Assembly (NCBI GenBank): GCA_023667285.1
Contig: JAMPAK010000001.1
Coordinates: 802,301-866,300, forward strand
Direction: 5' to 3'
DNA: 64,000 bases
From: Muribaculaceae bacterium
GTDB taxonomy: Bacteria; Bacteroidota; Bacteroidia; Bacteroidales; Muribaculaceae
The notes below the pieces were generated by a model that was given only the letters and a program-made list of their open reading frames with translations, did no database searches and had not been told where the DNA came from. Positions 1 to 8,667 of this stretch are shown piece after piece; positions within the stretch are counted from its first letter, which is position 1; the number at the start of each line of letters is the position of its first letter. Position numbers and translations under genes: made by a program.

Positions 1-1109
1 ATGATCTCGCCGCGCGGCCCCACCACCTCACGGATGGTGTCGAGGACATTCACCAGAGCGTCAGGCGTATGGGCATAGTCGACGATGGCGGTGACACCAC
101 CCTTGGAGCGGAAGGTCTGGAAGCGTCCGGCCACGGGAACCAACTGTGAGACGCACCTCAGCACCTCATCCTCAGGCCACCCCAGCAGGCGTGCCGCCCC
201 ATAGACGGCTGTGAGATTGTAGGCATTGAAGCGGCCCGTGAACATCGTCTCCACCTCCTTGCCGTTGAGGCTCAGGAGGGTGCCGTCGAGACGCTGCTCC
301 ACGATGCGCCCCATGAAGTCAGCCTCACCTCTCAGGGAGTAGGTGTAGCGCTTGGCCGCCGTATTCTGGAGCATCACTGCCCCATTGCGGTCATCGGCAT
401 TGGTGAGAGCGAATGAGCCAGCGGGGAGAGAGTCGAAAAACATTTTCTTGGCAGCGATATATGCCTCAAATGTCTTGTGATAGTCAAGATGGTCGCGAGT
501 AAGATTGGTGAAGACACCACCGGCAAATTTCAGTCCGGCTATGCGGTGTTGGTGAGCGGCGTGCGAGCTCACCTCCATGGCTGCATACTCACATCCTGCC
601 TCCACCATCTCGGCCAACAGACGGTTGATGGTGATGGGGTCAGGGGTGGTATGGTCAGTGGGGTAGGGGGTCGAGTCGACATAGTTGCACACCGTTGAGA
701 GCAGTCCGGCCTTATGGCCCCTGAGACGGGCCATCTCATAGATGAGGGTGGCAGTGGTTGTCTTGCCGTTAGTCCCCGTGACCCCCACGAGACGGATTTT
801 CTCTGACGGGTCGTCAAACCATCGGGATGCGAGCAGGCCGAGGGCTATCGCGCTCGACGTCACCTTAATATATACTGTCCCCTCCTCGCGCTGCTCAGGG
901 ATGTTCTCACACACCACCACGGCCGCGCCGGCCTTGACAGCTGCTGGAATGAACTTATGGCCATCGACGCTCACGCCCGGCACGGCCACAAACACCCAGC
1001 CCGGCTTCACCTCACGTGAGTCGGCCGTGAGGCCCTCTATATCGGTCACTGTCGTCTCACCCACACTAGCCTCAGGGGTGATGGCCGACAGAAGTCTGTC
1101 TATATTCAT
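1..1109 (-). CDS. murE: MurE, UDP-MurNAc-tripeptide synthetase (3' end missing)
   Basis: This cytoplasmic ligase adds the third residue (meso-diaminopimelate in most Gram-negatives) to UDP-MurNAc-L-Ala-D-Glu in peptidoglycan synthesis. About 369 codons are visible, starting MNIDRLLSAI. The ATP-binding P-loop TGTNGKTT is at residues 111-118. It is followed by the family's central-domain features, including an HTTPDP stretch and MEVSSHA. The window edge removes the C-terminal domain, so the diaminopimelate-selecting DNPR motif cannot be checked and the choice of third amino acid is inferred from the phylum. It lies 48 bases downstream of ftsI on the same strand, the usual dcw-cluster order. Family assignment is secure. 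Confidence 0.95.
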   Translation of the reverse strand, partial: MNIDRLLSAITPEASVGETTVTDIEGLTADSREVKPGWVFVAVPGVSVDGHKFIPAAVKAGAAVVVCENIPEQREEGTVYIKVTSSAIALGLLASRWFDDPSEKIRLVGVTGTNGKTTTATLIYEMARLRGHKAGLLSTVCNYVDSTPYPTDHTTPDPITINRLLAEMVEAGCEYAAMEVSSHAAHQHRIAGLKFAGGVFTNLTRDHLDYHKTFEAYIAAKKMFFDSLPAGSFALTNADDRNGAVMLQNTAAKRYTYSLRGEADFMGRIVEQRLDGTLLSLNGKEVETMFTGRFNAYNLTAVYGAARLLGWPEDEVLRCVSQLVPVAGRFQTFRSKGGVTAIVDYAHTPDALVNVLDTIREVVGPRGEI

Positions 1110-1157
1110 TTATCTTTATCTTTAGCGGTTGCTATTGCTGTTTTTTAGTTAGTCTGT

Positions 1158-3254
1158 CTATCTTGCCAGTCCTAGATACACACGCGAGCCTTTTATCACC
1201 AGGGTTCCCGGAGCAGGGGTCTGTGTGTGGACAAATCCGGCACCGGTAACTGCGACCTCATATCCTGCCGCCTCGAGGGTGGCGATGGCGTCGCGCGCAC
1301 TGAGGCGTCTCACATCCGGAATCCCGCTCTGTGTGCGGTCCGGTTTGGCAAGGCTCTTTCCCTTGGCCAGCCCAAAAGGCTTCCTGAGCATGCCAAACGA
1401 GTTGCGGTCAGTGGATGCATAGAATGTTGGGCCTGCATCAGAGGGGGTGTCGGTCGCATATTCCGACTTATTGCCGAGCAGGCCGCGTGAATACAGTTTC
1501 ATCGCGGTGTTCTTCAGCACCTGCCCTGAGGTGGTGGCCGCCCCGAAGAAGTTCTTGGTGGGGTGGCAGGTCAGCACCACGCAGGAGTATATGGGATTGT
1601 CGGCCGGGAAAAATCCGCAGAATGCCAGGCGCTTGCGCGAGGTGTCATACTGACCGGTCTCATAGTCAACCATATAGCATGTGCCGGTTTTTCCGGCAAT
1701 CTTCACCAGATTGTTGCGCAGGAACTTGCCTGTGCCATGTTCGCCCCACACAACCCGTGTCAGCATCTCCTTGATCTTTGAGGCTGTGGATGGTGAGCAG
1801 GCGCGTCCGTTGCCGATATAGCCGACGGGAAGCACGGAGTCGACCGATCCGCGGAGCTCCTTCACAATTCTGGGTTTCACGAACACGCCATCGTTGGCTA
1901 TGGCGTTGTAGAGCGCCAGTGTGTAGATGGGTGGTATCTCGGTGGCATATCCATAGCTCTGTCTCGACATGGCTATGCGCCCCTCGTTATTGTTCTTGAC
2001 GCTGTCGATTCTTGGAGTCCGCTCTCCGGCTATGCCGGTGTTGAGCGGCTCTAGGAAGCCTGTCTGCTTGATTCTTGAATAGAAGCCCCCGGGGTTCGAG
2101 TCATACTTGCGGGTGATGATGCGCGCCATCCCTATGTTTGACGACTGCTCCAGAACATCCCCCACGCGGATGGCTGTGGAGTGGTGGGCATCCGTGATGG
2201 TGCGCCCCTTTGAGTATGACCACCCGGCACCGGTGGGGAGCATCTCATCCATGTCGGTGACAATGCTGTCCTCGAGGGCTATCATCATCGACAGGGTCTT
2301 CACCACCGACCCCGGCTCATATCTCTGCACGGCTCTGTTCATGGCCTCGATATATCCGGGGCCATCGGGGTTCATCTCAAGGTTTGAGATGGCCTTGATG
2401 TCGCCGGTCTTCACCTCCATGAGGACGGCCACGCCCCATTCTGCGCCACACGAGTCCAGGACATTGTTGAGCTCGCTCTCCAGAATGTCCTGCATCGCTA
2501 TGTCGATGGTTGTCACCACATCACATCCGGGGACAGCCTCGACAGCGGCCATATCCTTGATATCCTTGGTGAGGTGCACCTTGCCCGTCGAGCCTTTCAC
2601 GCCATAGAGGAGCGAGTCGAGAGCCATCTCGATGCCTGAGCGGCCATGGATCTCGGGAGACTCCTTGGTCTGTCCCACACGCCCTATGGACCTCTTGGCC
2701 ATATTGCCGTAGGGGTTGAAACGTCTCATGTATTTCTCGAATGTCAGTCCCGTCCTGTTGCCGTTTCCGCGGTTGAAGTAAGGGAGCGACTTGAGCAGCT
2801 CCATGTCTGAGTGAGAGAGACCGCTGATGAGCCTGTGGTTTCTGGTGCGCTTGTTCTTGTCGGTGACCGAGAGTGGCTTCAGTATATGTTCCTTCCATTC
2901 CTGAGCGCTTTTCTCTGGGAAATATGTGGCCATCGCCTCAGACAGCACACCGATGGAATCGCGCAGCAGTTTCTCAGAGAATCTCTCGGCTCTGTAGTCT
3001 ATGCGGGCCGTGTAGAAGTTAAGGTCTGTGGCAAGGATGCTGCCGTCCGCGGCCAGGATATTGCCGCGGTGAGGCTCGATGGCCTTGGAGAAATTCATCT
3101 CCTTCTCCACACGCTCGTTCCATTTGTCGGCGTCCACCACGGTGTTCTCCACCAGTTTCGCAACAATGCTCGCCGATAAGCCCAGAATCGCTATCACGAT
3201 GAGCCCGTAGCGGAACAGTATGTTTGTCCTGTTGTCAATCTTTTTCTTTGCCAT
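1158..3254 (-). CDS. ftsI: FtsI-type class B penicillin-binding protein with C-terminal PASTA domain
   Basis: This is a septal peptidoglycan transpeptidase of 698 residues. It has a cytoplasmic basic start, one membrane anchor at about 14-34 and a dimerisation domain at about 55-220. The transpeptidase domain carries all three penicillin-binding motifs: SVVK (catalytic Ser316, Lys319), SSN at 371-373 and KTGT at 522-525. The last 60 or so residues form a PASTA domain ending in TLVIKGSRVYLGLAR. A PASTA tail is standard on Gram-positive and spore PBPs and is also found in Bacteroidota FtsI, but not in E. coli FtsI. It sits between the ftsL-like gene and murE, which supports a role in division rather than elongation. 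Confidence 0.95.
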   Translation of the reverse strand: MAKKKIDNRTNILFRYGLIVIAILGLSASIVAKLVENTVVDADKWNERVEKEMNFSKAIEPHRGNILAADGSILATDLNFYTARIDYRAERFSEKLLRDSIGVLSEAMATYFPEKSAQEWKEHILKPLSVTDKNKRTRNHRLISGLSHSDMELLKSLPYFNRGNGNRTGLTFEKYMRRFNPYGNMAKRSIGRVGQTKESPEIHGRSGIEMALDSLLYGVKGSTGKVHLTKDIKDMAAVEAVPGCDVVTTIDIAMQDILESELNNVLDSCGAEWGVAVLMEVKTGDIKAISNLEMNPDGPGYIEAMNRAVQRYEPGSVVKTLSMMIALEDSIVTDMDEMLPTGAGWSYSKGRTITDAHHSTAIRVGDVLEQSSNIGMARIITRKYDSNPGGFYSRIKQTGFLEPLNTGIAGERTPRIDSVKNNNEGRIAMSRQSYGYATEIPPIYTLALYNAIANDGVFVKPRIVKELRGSVDSVLPVGYIGNGRACSPSTASKIKEMLTRVVWGEHGTGKFLRNNLVKIAGKTGTCYMVDYETGQYDTSRKRLAFCGFFPADNPIYSCVVLTCHPTKNFFGAATTSGQVLKNTAMKLYSRGLLGNKSEYATDTPSDAGPTFYASTDRNSFGMLRKPFGLAKGKSLAKPDRTQSGIPDVRRLSARDAIATLEAAGYEVAVTGAGFVHTQTPAPGTLVIKGSRVYLGLAR

Positions 3255-3288
3255 CTCTATCCTTGATGTCTCTGTTATGTTGATTCAC

Positions 3289-3609
3289 TCACTTGGCAAT
3301 CCTGAACGGGGGCTGGGGCTGCACTCTCAGCCCCAGGTTGAGCGAGTCGACCATCTGCTGCATGGTTGTCTCGCGTGTGCGGCTCATGAACGAGCTCCGC
3401 TCGCGGTCCTTCTCGTTCTCGACTATCTCGAGCTGGCGCTCAAGGGCTGCGATGCGCTCAATGTTGTGGCGATATGTGAATTTCGTGGTGATGTAGATGA
3501 CCATCACAATCACGAAGATGACTGTAGGGAGCCAGTGGCGGGCGAAAAAGTCGCTCGATATCACCGATCCGAAAGCCATCCGCTTTCCTATCCCCTGTTT
3601 CTTTGCCAT
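3289..3609 (-). CDS. ftsL: FtsL-like cell division protein
   Basis: This is a 106-residue bitopic membrane protein. A short basic N-terminus leads into one hydrophobic helix at about 26-42 (LPTVIFVIVMVIYITT). A heptad-like coiled coil follows at about 48-75 (IERIAALERQLEIVENEK). This is the architecture of FtsL, which with FtsB and FtsQ activates the FtsW-FtsI septal synthase. Sequence identity in this family is always low, so the call rests on size, topology and position: it lies between rsmH and ftsI, 34 bases before ftsI and 71 bases after rsmH, on the same strand. Confidence 0.8.
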   Translation of the reverse strand: MAKKQGIGKRMAFGSVISSDFFARHWLPTVIFVIVMVIYITTKFTYRHNIERIAALERQLEIVENEKDRERSSFMSRTRETTMQQMVDSLNLGLRVQPQPPFRIAK

Positions 3610-3680
3610 ATATATGGTTTATATGAATCTTTATACCTTGGAAATCTATCAGGATAAGTTAAAATCACCCTGACTGCCTG

Positions 3681-4616
3681 TCAATTGCCTCTGCCTATTT
3701 TCTCGGCGCAGCGGAGTTTGGCGCTCCTGGCCCTGGGGTTGCGCTCCACCTCCTCTTCTGTCGGGACGATGGGCTTGTTTCCCAGAGGGCGCATGGGAGC
3801 CTCTGTGCGTCCGAAGAAGTCTTTCTCGACACGCCCCTCAATGTTGCCCGTCTTCATGAAATTCTTTACCAGACGGTCCTCCAGGCTGTGATATGTTATC
3901 ACCGCGAGCCTTCCTCCGGGCTTCAGCACCTTGAGGGCACCGTCGAGCAGGTCGGCCAGAGCGTCGAGCTCATGGTTGACCTCAATGCGCAGTGCCTGAA
4001 ACACCTGAGCCAGTTCCTTCTTCTCCTTGCGCGGGTCTATGAGGGGGGTGACTATCTCAAGGAGGTCGCCGATGGTCTGGAGAGGGTGTCCGCTCTCGCG
4101 GGCGCCGACGATTGTATCGGCCATCTTCCGTGCCTGTCCCAGCTCGCCGTAGAGTTTGAATATCCTTGAGAGGGTGTCGCGGTCAGCCTCCCGGAGGAGG
4201 GTGGCGGCCGTCATCCCAGCGCTGCGGTTCATGCGCATGTCCAGTGGTCCGTCTGCCCTGAACGAGAAGCCCCTCTCGGTGGCGTCGAAGTGGTGCGACG
4301 ACACACCTAGGTCAGCCAGGATTCCGTCCACACCATCCACGTCATAGAACCTCATGAAGTTGGTGATGAAGCGGAAGTTCGAATGGACCATCGTGAGTCT
4401 CTCCTCATCTACCGGCGCGCGCCTGATGGCGTCCATGTCCTGGTCGAAGGCATAGATATGCCCTCCGGCCGAGGCGTCCAGACGCGCCATGACAGCACTC
4501 GTGTGGCCACCCCCGCCATAGGTGGCGTCGACATATATACCGCCGGGCTTAATATCAAGAGCCTCAAGCGATTCGGCCAGCAGTGCAGGGGTGTGATAAG
4601 GGAGTTCTGAGGTCAT
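3681..4616 (-). CDS. rsmH: RsmH, 16S rRNA (cytosine1402-N4)-methyltransferase
   Basis: This S-adenosylmethionine-dependent enzyme methylates N4 of C1402 in the decoding centre of 16S rRNA (old name MraW). It has 311 residues, the usual length. The SAM-binding glycine-rich motif VDATYGGGGHTS is near residues 29-40. Other family stretches are ILADLGVSSHHFD, ERGFSFRADGPLDMRM and the C-terminal NPRARSAKLR. It is the first gene of the division cluster. A TAnnTTTG promoter lies 29-59 bases upstream, so transcription seems to start here. No mraZ precedes it, although mraZ is the usual neighbour. Confidence 0.96.
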   Translation of the reverse strand: MTSELPYHTPALLAESLEALDIKPGGIYVDATYGGGGHTSAVMARLDASAGGHIYAFDQDMDAIRRAPVDEERLTMVHSNFRFITNFMRFYDVDGVDGILADLGVSSHHFDATERGFSFRADGPLDMRMNRSAGMTAATLLREADRDTLSRIFKLYGELGQARKMADTIVGARESGHPLQTIGDLLEIVTPLIDPRKEKKELAQVFQALRIEVNHELDALADLLDGALKVLKPGGRLAVITYHSLEDRLVKNFMKTGNIEGRVEKDFFGRTEAPMRPLGNKPIVPTEEEVERNPRARSAKLRCAEKIGRGN

Positions 4617-4644
4617 TCGGAAATAGTGTGTGGTGTTTGGGGTT

Positions 4645-4675
4645 CAAAGTTAAGCAAAAAATTTGCAAAAGCAAA
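4645..4675 (-). promoter_or_regulatory. Promoter of the rsmH-ftsL-ftsI-murE operon
   Basis: On the minus strand TTTG (4672-4675) is followed after 19 bases by TAACTTTG (4645-4652). This matches the Bacteroidota -33/-7 consensus. The start codon follows after about 28 bases, giving a short leader. Confidence 0.7.
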
Positions 4676-4877
4676 CACCGGGAAGGCAAAAAATTTATCT
4701 ACAGACCACACATGAATTTACATTCGCAAATCGAACCAATTGGCTCACAAGAATGTTTTTTTGATGAATGTGCAGGCCGAGGGGCTCCTCACTCCCTGTC
4801 CCGCCACATGACGACACATTTAACTATAGCTATTTATTACTCTCCTACACTCTCTAACATCCTAACATCAAAACGCT

Positions 4878-6584
4878 ATGTTCCACTGGTTTCTCGAGAC
4901 GTTCAGGACCTATCCTTCCATCCCGATTTTCCTCACAATCGGCCTCGGCTTCCTGATAGGCAAGTTAAAGTACAAGACATTCTCCCTCGGCACAGTCACC
5001 TCGGTTCTCCTGGTGGGTGTTGTTGTCGGGCAGATGAACATCCCCATCGGCGCTCCCCTCAAGGCGCTCTTCTTCCTCATCTTCCTTTTTGCCATCGGCT
5101 ATAAGTGCGGCCCGCAGTTTGTTGGCGCCATCCGTGGCCAGGGCATCAAGCAAGTCATATTTGCCTGCGTGGTCTGTGTGTTGTGCCTTGTAGTCACTTT
5201 CGTGTGTGCCAAGATTATGAATTATAACGCAGCCATCGCCACAGGCCTTTTCTCAGGCGCGCAGACCATCTCGGCTGTGATTGGCGTAGGCACCGACACC
5301 ATCGGCACCCTCCACATCCCCGACGACCAGAAGAAGCAGTGGATCGACCTCATACCTGTCTGCTATGCCGTCACCTATGTGTTCGGCACCGTTGGCTCGG
5401 CGTGGATTCTCGGCTCCCTCGGTCCGGCTCTGCTCGGAGGACTCTCAAAGGTCAAGAAGCAGACCAAGGAACTTGAGCTCCAGCTCGACCATTCTTCTCT
5501 CTCGTCAGACCCCGCCTTCGTCAATGGCAACCGTCCCATCTCATTCCGCGCCTACAAGGTCACCTCTGAGGATTTCTTCTCGACAGGCAAGACCATCGCT
5601 GAGATTGAGGCTCACTTCAAGAGCCTTGGACGCCGCATATTCGTGGAGCGTGTCCGCTCTGGCAATGAGTTGATCGACGCAGCCCCCACGGTCACCGTGA
5701 AACTCGGCGATGAGATAGTCCTCTCAGGCAGACATGAGTATATCATCGAGGATGAGAGCTGGATTGGGCCGGAAATCGACGATCCCGCCATCCTCACATT
5801 CAACGTTGAGCAGACCAAGGTGATGATCACCAAGAAGTCAGCCGGCCTCACGGTCGATGCCCTCCGCGCCAAGCCCTTCATGTATGGTGTGATGATCAAG
5901 TCGATCACCCGTCAGGGCGGAGTCCAGCTCCCTGTGCTTGCTCAGACTCAGCTCATGCAGGGCGACATGATGACCATCATGGGCCTTCCGCAGGAGGTGA
6001 GGGTGGCTGCCCCGGCCATCGGTGTCGAGGAGCGTCCCACCACAGAGACCGACCTTGTGTTCGTCTCGCTCGCCATTGTTATCGGCGCCCTTGTCGGAGC
6101 GCTGACCATCAACTTCGGCAGTGTCCCCGTGAGCCTCTCCACCTCCGGTGGCGCCCTGATTGCCGGTCTCTTCTTCGGATGGCTCCGCACCAAGCGCCCA
6201 TCCATGGGCATTATCCCCGACTCCTCCCTGTGGCTGATGAACAACCTGGGCCTCAACATGTTTATCGCTGTCATCGGCATTCAGTGCGGCCCCACATTCA
6301 TCTCAGGCATCAAGGAGGTGGGCTGGATGCTCGTGCTCATGGGCGTCATCTCTACCTCACTCCCGTTGATTATAGCCATGTTCCTGGGCGCCAAGGTCTT
6401 CAAGTTCCATCCGGCCATCAATCTTGGCTGCTGTGCAGGCTCCAGGACCACCACCGCGTCGCTCGGAGCCATCACCGCGGCTCTCGACAGCTCAGTCCCC
6501 GCCATGGGCTACACCATAACATATGCCATCGGCAATACCCTCCTGATCTTGATGGGAGTGGCGATGGTGCTGATGTTTGTTTAG
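4878..6584 (+). CDS. aspT: AspT-type aspartate:alanine exchanger
   Basis: This inner-membrane antiporter brings in aspartate and exports the alanine made by decarboxylation. The exchange is electrogenic, so with cytoplasmic proton consumption it creates proton motive force. Its 568 residues show the family layout. The first hydrophobic domain (about 1-180) contains GLFSGAQTISAVIGVGTDT. A large soluble loop (about 215-390) holds two RCK_C/TrkA_C-like segments. The second hydrophobic domain (about 390-568) contains LGCCAGSRTTTASLGAITAA. The two membrane halves resemble each other. The aspartate 4-decarboxylase gene begins 35 bases downstream, which makes this specificity much more likely than another member of the AAE family. 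Confidence 0.88.
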   Translation: MFHWFLETFRTYPSIPIFLTIGLGFLIGKLKYKTFSLGTVTSVLLVGVVVGQMNIPIGAPLKALFFLIFLFAIGYKCGPQFVGAIRGQGIKQVIFACVVCVLCLVVTFVCAKIMNYNAAIATGLFSGAQTISAVIGVGTDTIGTLHIPDDQKKQWIDLIPVCYAVTYVFGTVGSAWILGSLGPALLGGLSKVKKQTKELELQLDHSSLSSDPAFVNGNRPISFRAYKVTSEDFFSTGKTIAEIEAHFKSLGRRIFVERVRSGNELIDAAPTVTVKLGDEIVLSGRHEYIIEDESWIGPEIDDPAILTFNVEQTKVMITKKSAGLTVDALRAKPFMYGVMIKSITRQGGVQLPVLAQTQLMQGDMMTIMGLPQEVRVAAPAIGVEERPTTETDLVFVSLAIVIGALVGALTINFGSVPVSLSTSGGALIAGLFFGWLRTKRPSMGIIPDSSLWLMNNLGLNMFIAVIGIQCGPTFISGIKEVGWMLVLMGVISTSLPLIIAMFLGAKVFKFHPAINLGCCAGSRTTTASLGAITAALDSSVPAMGYTITYAIGNTLLILMGVAMVLMFV

Positions 6585-6619
6585 AAAATCTCATACCTAA
6601 TTTAAAGACATAACTCCTC

Positions 6620-8257
6620 ATGACACCAAAAGATCCCGAGAACCGCGCTTACGAGAAAGCGCTCGAGAACATGAGTCCCTTTGAGATAAAAGGCACTCTC
6701 ATCAACCTGGCTGAGAAGGATGCACAGCGATCCACAGCCACATTCCTCAATGCCGGACGTGGAAACCCCAACTGGCTCCTCTCTTATCCGCGCAAGGCTT
6801 TCTTCATGCTTGGCGAGTTTGCCATGGCTGAGGCTGACCGCGTGGCCTACGACAAGGGGATAGGCATCGTGGCCTCTCCGACACAGGAGGGTGTGGCAGA
6901 GCGCTTCAAGGCGTTTCTGACGGCCAACATGGAGCGAACCGGCGCAAAGGTGCTCAACCACTTCTTCAACTACATGACCACCACATATGATGCCGACCCT
7001 GACGAACTGGTGTTCGAACTTGTCGACGGCATCCTTGGCGACCACTATCCCACACCCCCGCGCATCCTCAAGTACACCGAGATCATCACCCGCGACTATC
7101 TGCGCTGGGCCATGGGCGGGAAGCCTGACGACACCACCGTCTACGACCTCTTTGCCACCGAAGGCTCAACCGCCGGCATGTGCTACGTGTTTGACACTCT
7201 GCAGGCCAACTTCCTCATGAAGAAGGGAGACAAGATGGCCCTCTTCACACCCTGCTTCACCCCCTACATCGAGATACCCGAACTGCGCCGATTCGAGTTT
7301 GACGTGGTCAATGTCTCGGCCAACGCCGTGGAGAAGGATGGCTATCACGACTGGCAGTATCCCAAGGAGGAGCTCGACAAGCTCCGCGACCCCGCTGTAA
7401 AGGCCGTGTGCATCACCAATCCGTCAAACCCGCCCAGCGTGTGCATCTCTCAGGAAGTGCTCGACACCCTCGTGGATATCGTCAAGAAGGACAACCCCAA
7501 CCTGATGATCATCACCGACGATGTCTACGGCACCTTCATCTCGGGCTTCAAGTCGCTGATGTACGTTCTGCCCTACAACACCATCTGCCTCTATTCGTTC
7601 TCGAAATATTTCGGAGCCACCGGATGGCGCGTGGCCGCCATGGCTCTCCGCTCAGACAAGAATGTGTTTGACGACCTCCTGGCTGCGCTCCCCGACGATG
7701 AGAAGGCCATCCTCAACAAGCGCTATGAGAGCCTTGTCCTCGACCCCTCGAAGATCAAGTTCATCGACCGCCTTGTGGCCGACTCGCGCCTTGTGGCTCT
7801 CAACCACACAGCGGGCCTCTCAACGCCTCAGCAGATACAGATGGCGCTCTTCGCCGGATTCGGCCTGCTCCATCACGAGGAACTCCAGCCCAAGCTCATC
7901 AACATGATCCACACCCGTCTCGACAACCTCTGGAGCACCACCGGCTTCACACTTCTCCCGGATCCCAACCGCGCGGGCTACTACTCGGAGATCGACCTCA
8001 TGGTGTGGGCCAAGAAGTTCTATGGTCAGGATTTCGCTGACTATCTCAACAAGAACTATGAGCCGCTCGACTTCGTCATCCGCCTGGCCAATGAGACAGC
8101 CGTTGTCCTCCTGAATGGCGATGGCTTCGATGGCCCCAAGTGGAGTGTGCGCGCATCGCTCGCCAATCTTAACGCTGACGCCTACCTCAAGATAGGCACA
8201 GCCATCCGCAAGATTCTCGACGAATACCACACCCTCTACCTCAAAGCCAAGAAGTAA
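6620..8257 (+). CDS. aspD: Aspartate 4-decarboxylase (PLP enzyme)
   Basis: This enzyme converts L-aspartate to L-alanine and CO2, consuming a cytoplasmic proton. It has 545 residues, matching the known large dodecameric enzymes. It has the fold-type-I aminotransferase signature: CITNPSNPPS is the Asn/Pro motif, IITDDVYGTF carries the PLP-ring aspartate, and YSFSKYFGATGWR carries the Schiff-base lysine, Lys329. N-terminal NAGRGNPNWL is typical of this group. Members often retain weak aminotransferase activity. It is almost certainly cotranscribed with the exchanger upstream, and together they form a complete aspartate-fuelled proton-motive cycle. No regulator gene is adjacent. Confidence 0.9.
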   Translation: MTPKDPENRAYEKALENMSPFEIKGTLINLAEKDAQRSTATFLNAGRGNPNWLLSYPRKAFFMLGEFAMAEADRVAYDKGIGIVASPTQEGVAERFKAFLTANMERTGAKVLNHFFNYMTTTYDADPDELVFELVDGILGDHYPTPPRILKYTEIITRDYLRWAMGGKPDDTTVYDLFATEGSTAGMCYVFDTLQANFLMKKGDKMALFTPCFTPYIEIPELRRFEFDVVNVSANAVEKDGYHDWQYPKEELDKLRDPAVKAVCITNPSNPPSVCISQEVLDTLVDIVKKDNPNLMIITDDVYGTFISGFKSLMYVLPYNTICLYSFSKYFGATGWRVAAMALRSDKNVFDDLLAALPDDEKAILNKRYESLVLDPSKIKFIDRLVADSRLVALNHTAGLSTPQQIQMALFAGFGLLHHEELQPKLINMIHTRLDNLWSTTGFTLLPDPNRAGYYSEIDLMVWAKKFYGQDFADYLNKNYEPLDFVIRLANETAVVLLNGDGFDGPKWSVRASLANLNADAYLKIGTAIRKILDEYHTLYLKAKK

Positions 8258-8299
8258 AGGCAATTCTATTTGATACATAGCGAATAAACCCTCGGCCTA

Positions 8300-8463
8300 G
8301 CCGATAAGGCGCCCGTAGGTCGCCGAATTACACGTAGCCCCGGTCATGCGAGCCTCCCGAAGGGGGCGAGAATGCCCGGGGTTGCCGTCGTTTTACACGT
8401 AGCCCCGGTCATGCGAGGCCCTCCGCAGGAGGAGGGGTTGTCGCCTACGGGCGCCTTATCGGC
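8300..8463. repeat. Dispersed intergenic repeat bounded by 20-bp inverted repeats
   Basis: The element begins with GCCGATAAGGCGCCCGTAGG (8300-8319) and ends with its exact inverse complement (8444-8463). Inside are two copies, in opposite orientation, of the GC-rich hairpin unit found at 39.76-40.36 kb: TAGCCCCGGTCATGCGAG occurs near 8335 and again near 8400. The unit around 8335-8385 is nearly the reverse complement of the one at 39759-39811. There is no coding potential. It fills most of the 410-base gap between aspD and the next gene. Confidence 0.85.
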
Positions 8464-8520
8464 TTCGCAGGGGTAATATGCACTGGATGTGAGGGGGGCG
8501 TGAAAATTTGTTGATTTTAT

Positions 8521-8552
8521 TTTGTGTGTTAGCGGATGATTGACTATCTTTG
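8521..8552 (+). promoter_or_regulatory. Promoter of the secreted Big_2 protein
   Basis: TTTG (8521-8524) is followed after 20 bases by TATCTTTG (8545-8552). Transcription would start about 8559, leaving a leader of about 110 bases. That leader contains a small GCGAG/CTCGC hairpin near 8578-8597 and the motif CGAGCTTCAAAAACAAACAA at 8624-8643. Confidence 0.7.
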
Positions 8553-8667
8553 CGAGGATTAATGGCGTAATGTCAAGCGAGTTGCAAGCGGCTCGCATGT
8601 CGTTAGTTTAGAATAATCCGTTTCGAGCTTCAAAAACAAACAATAATACCAAAAACAATCATCGCTT

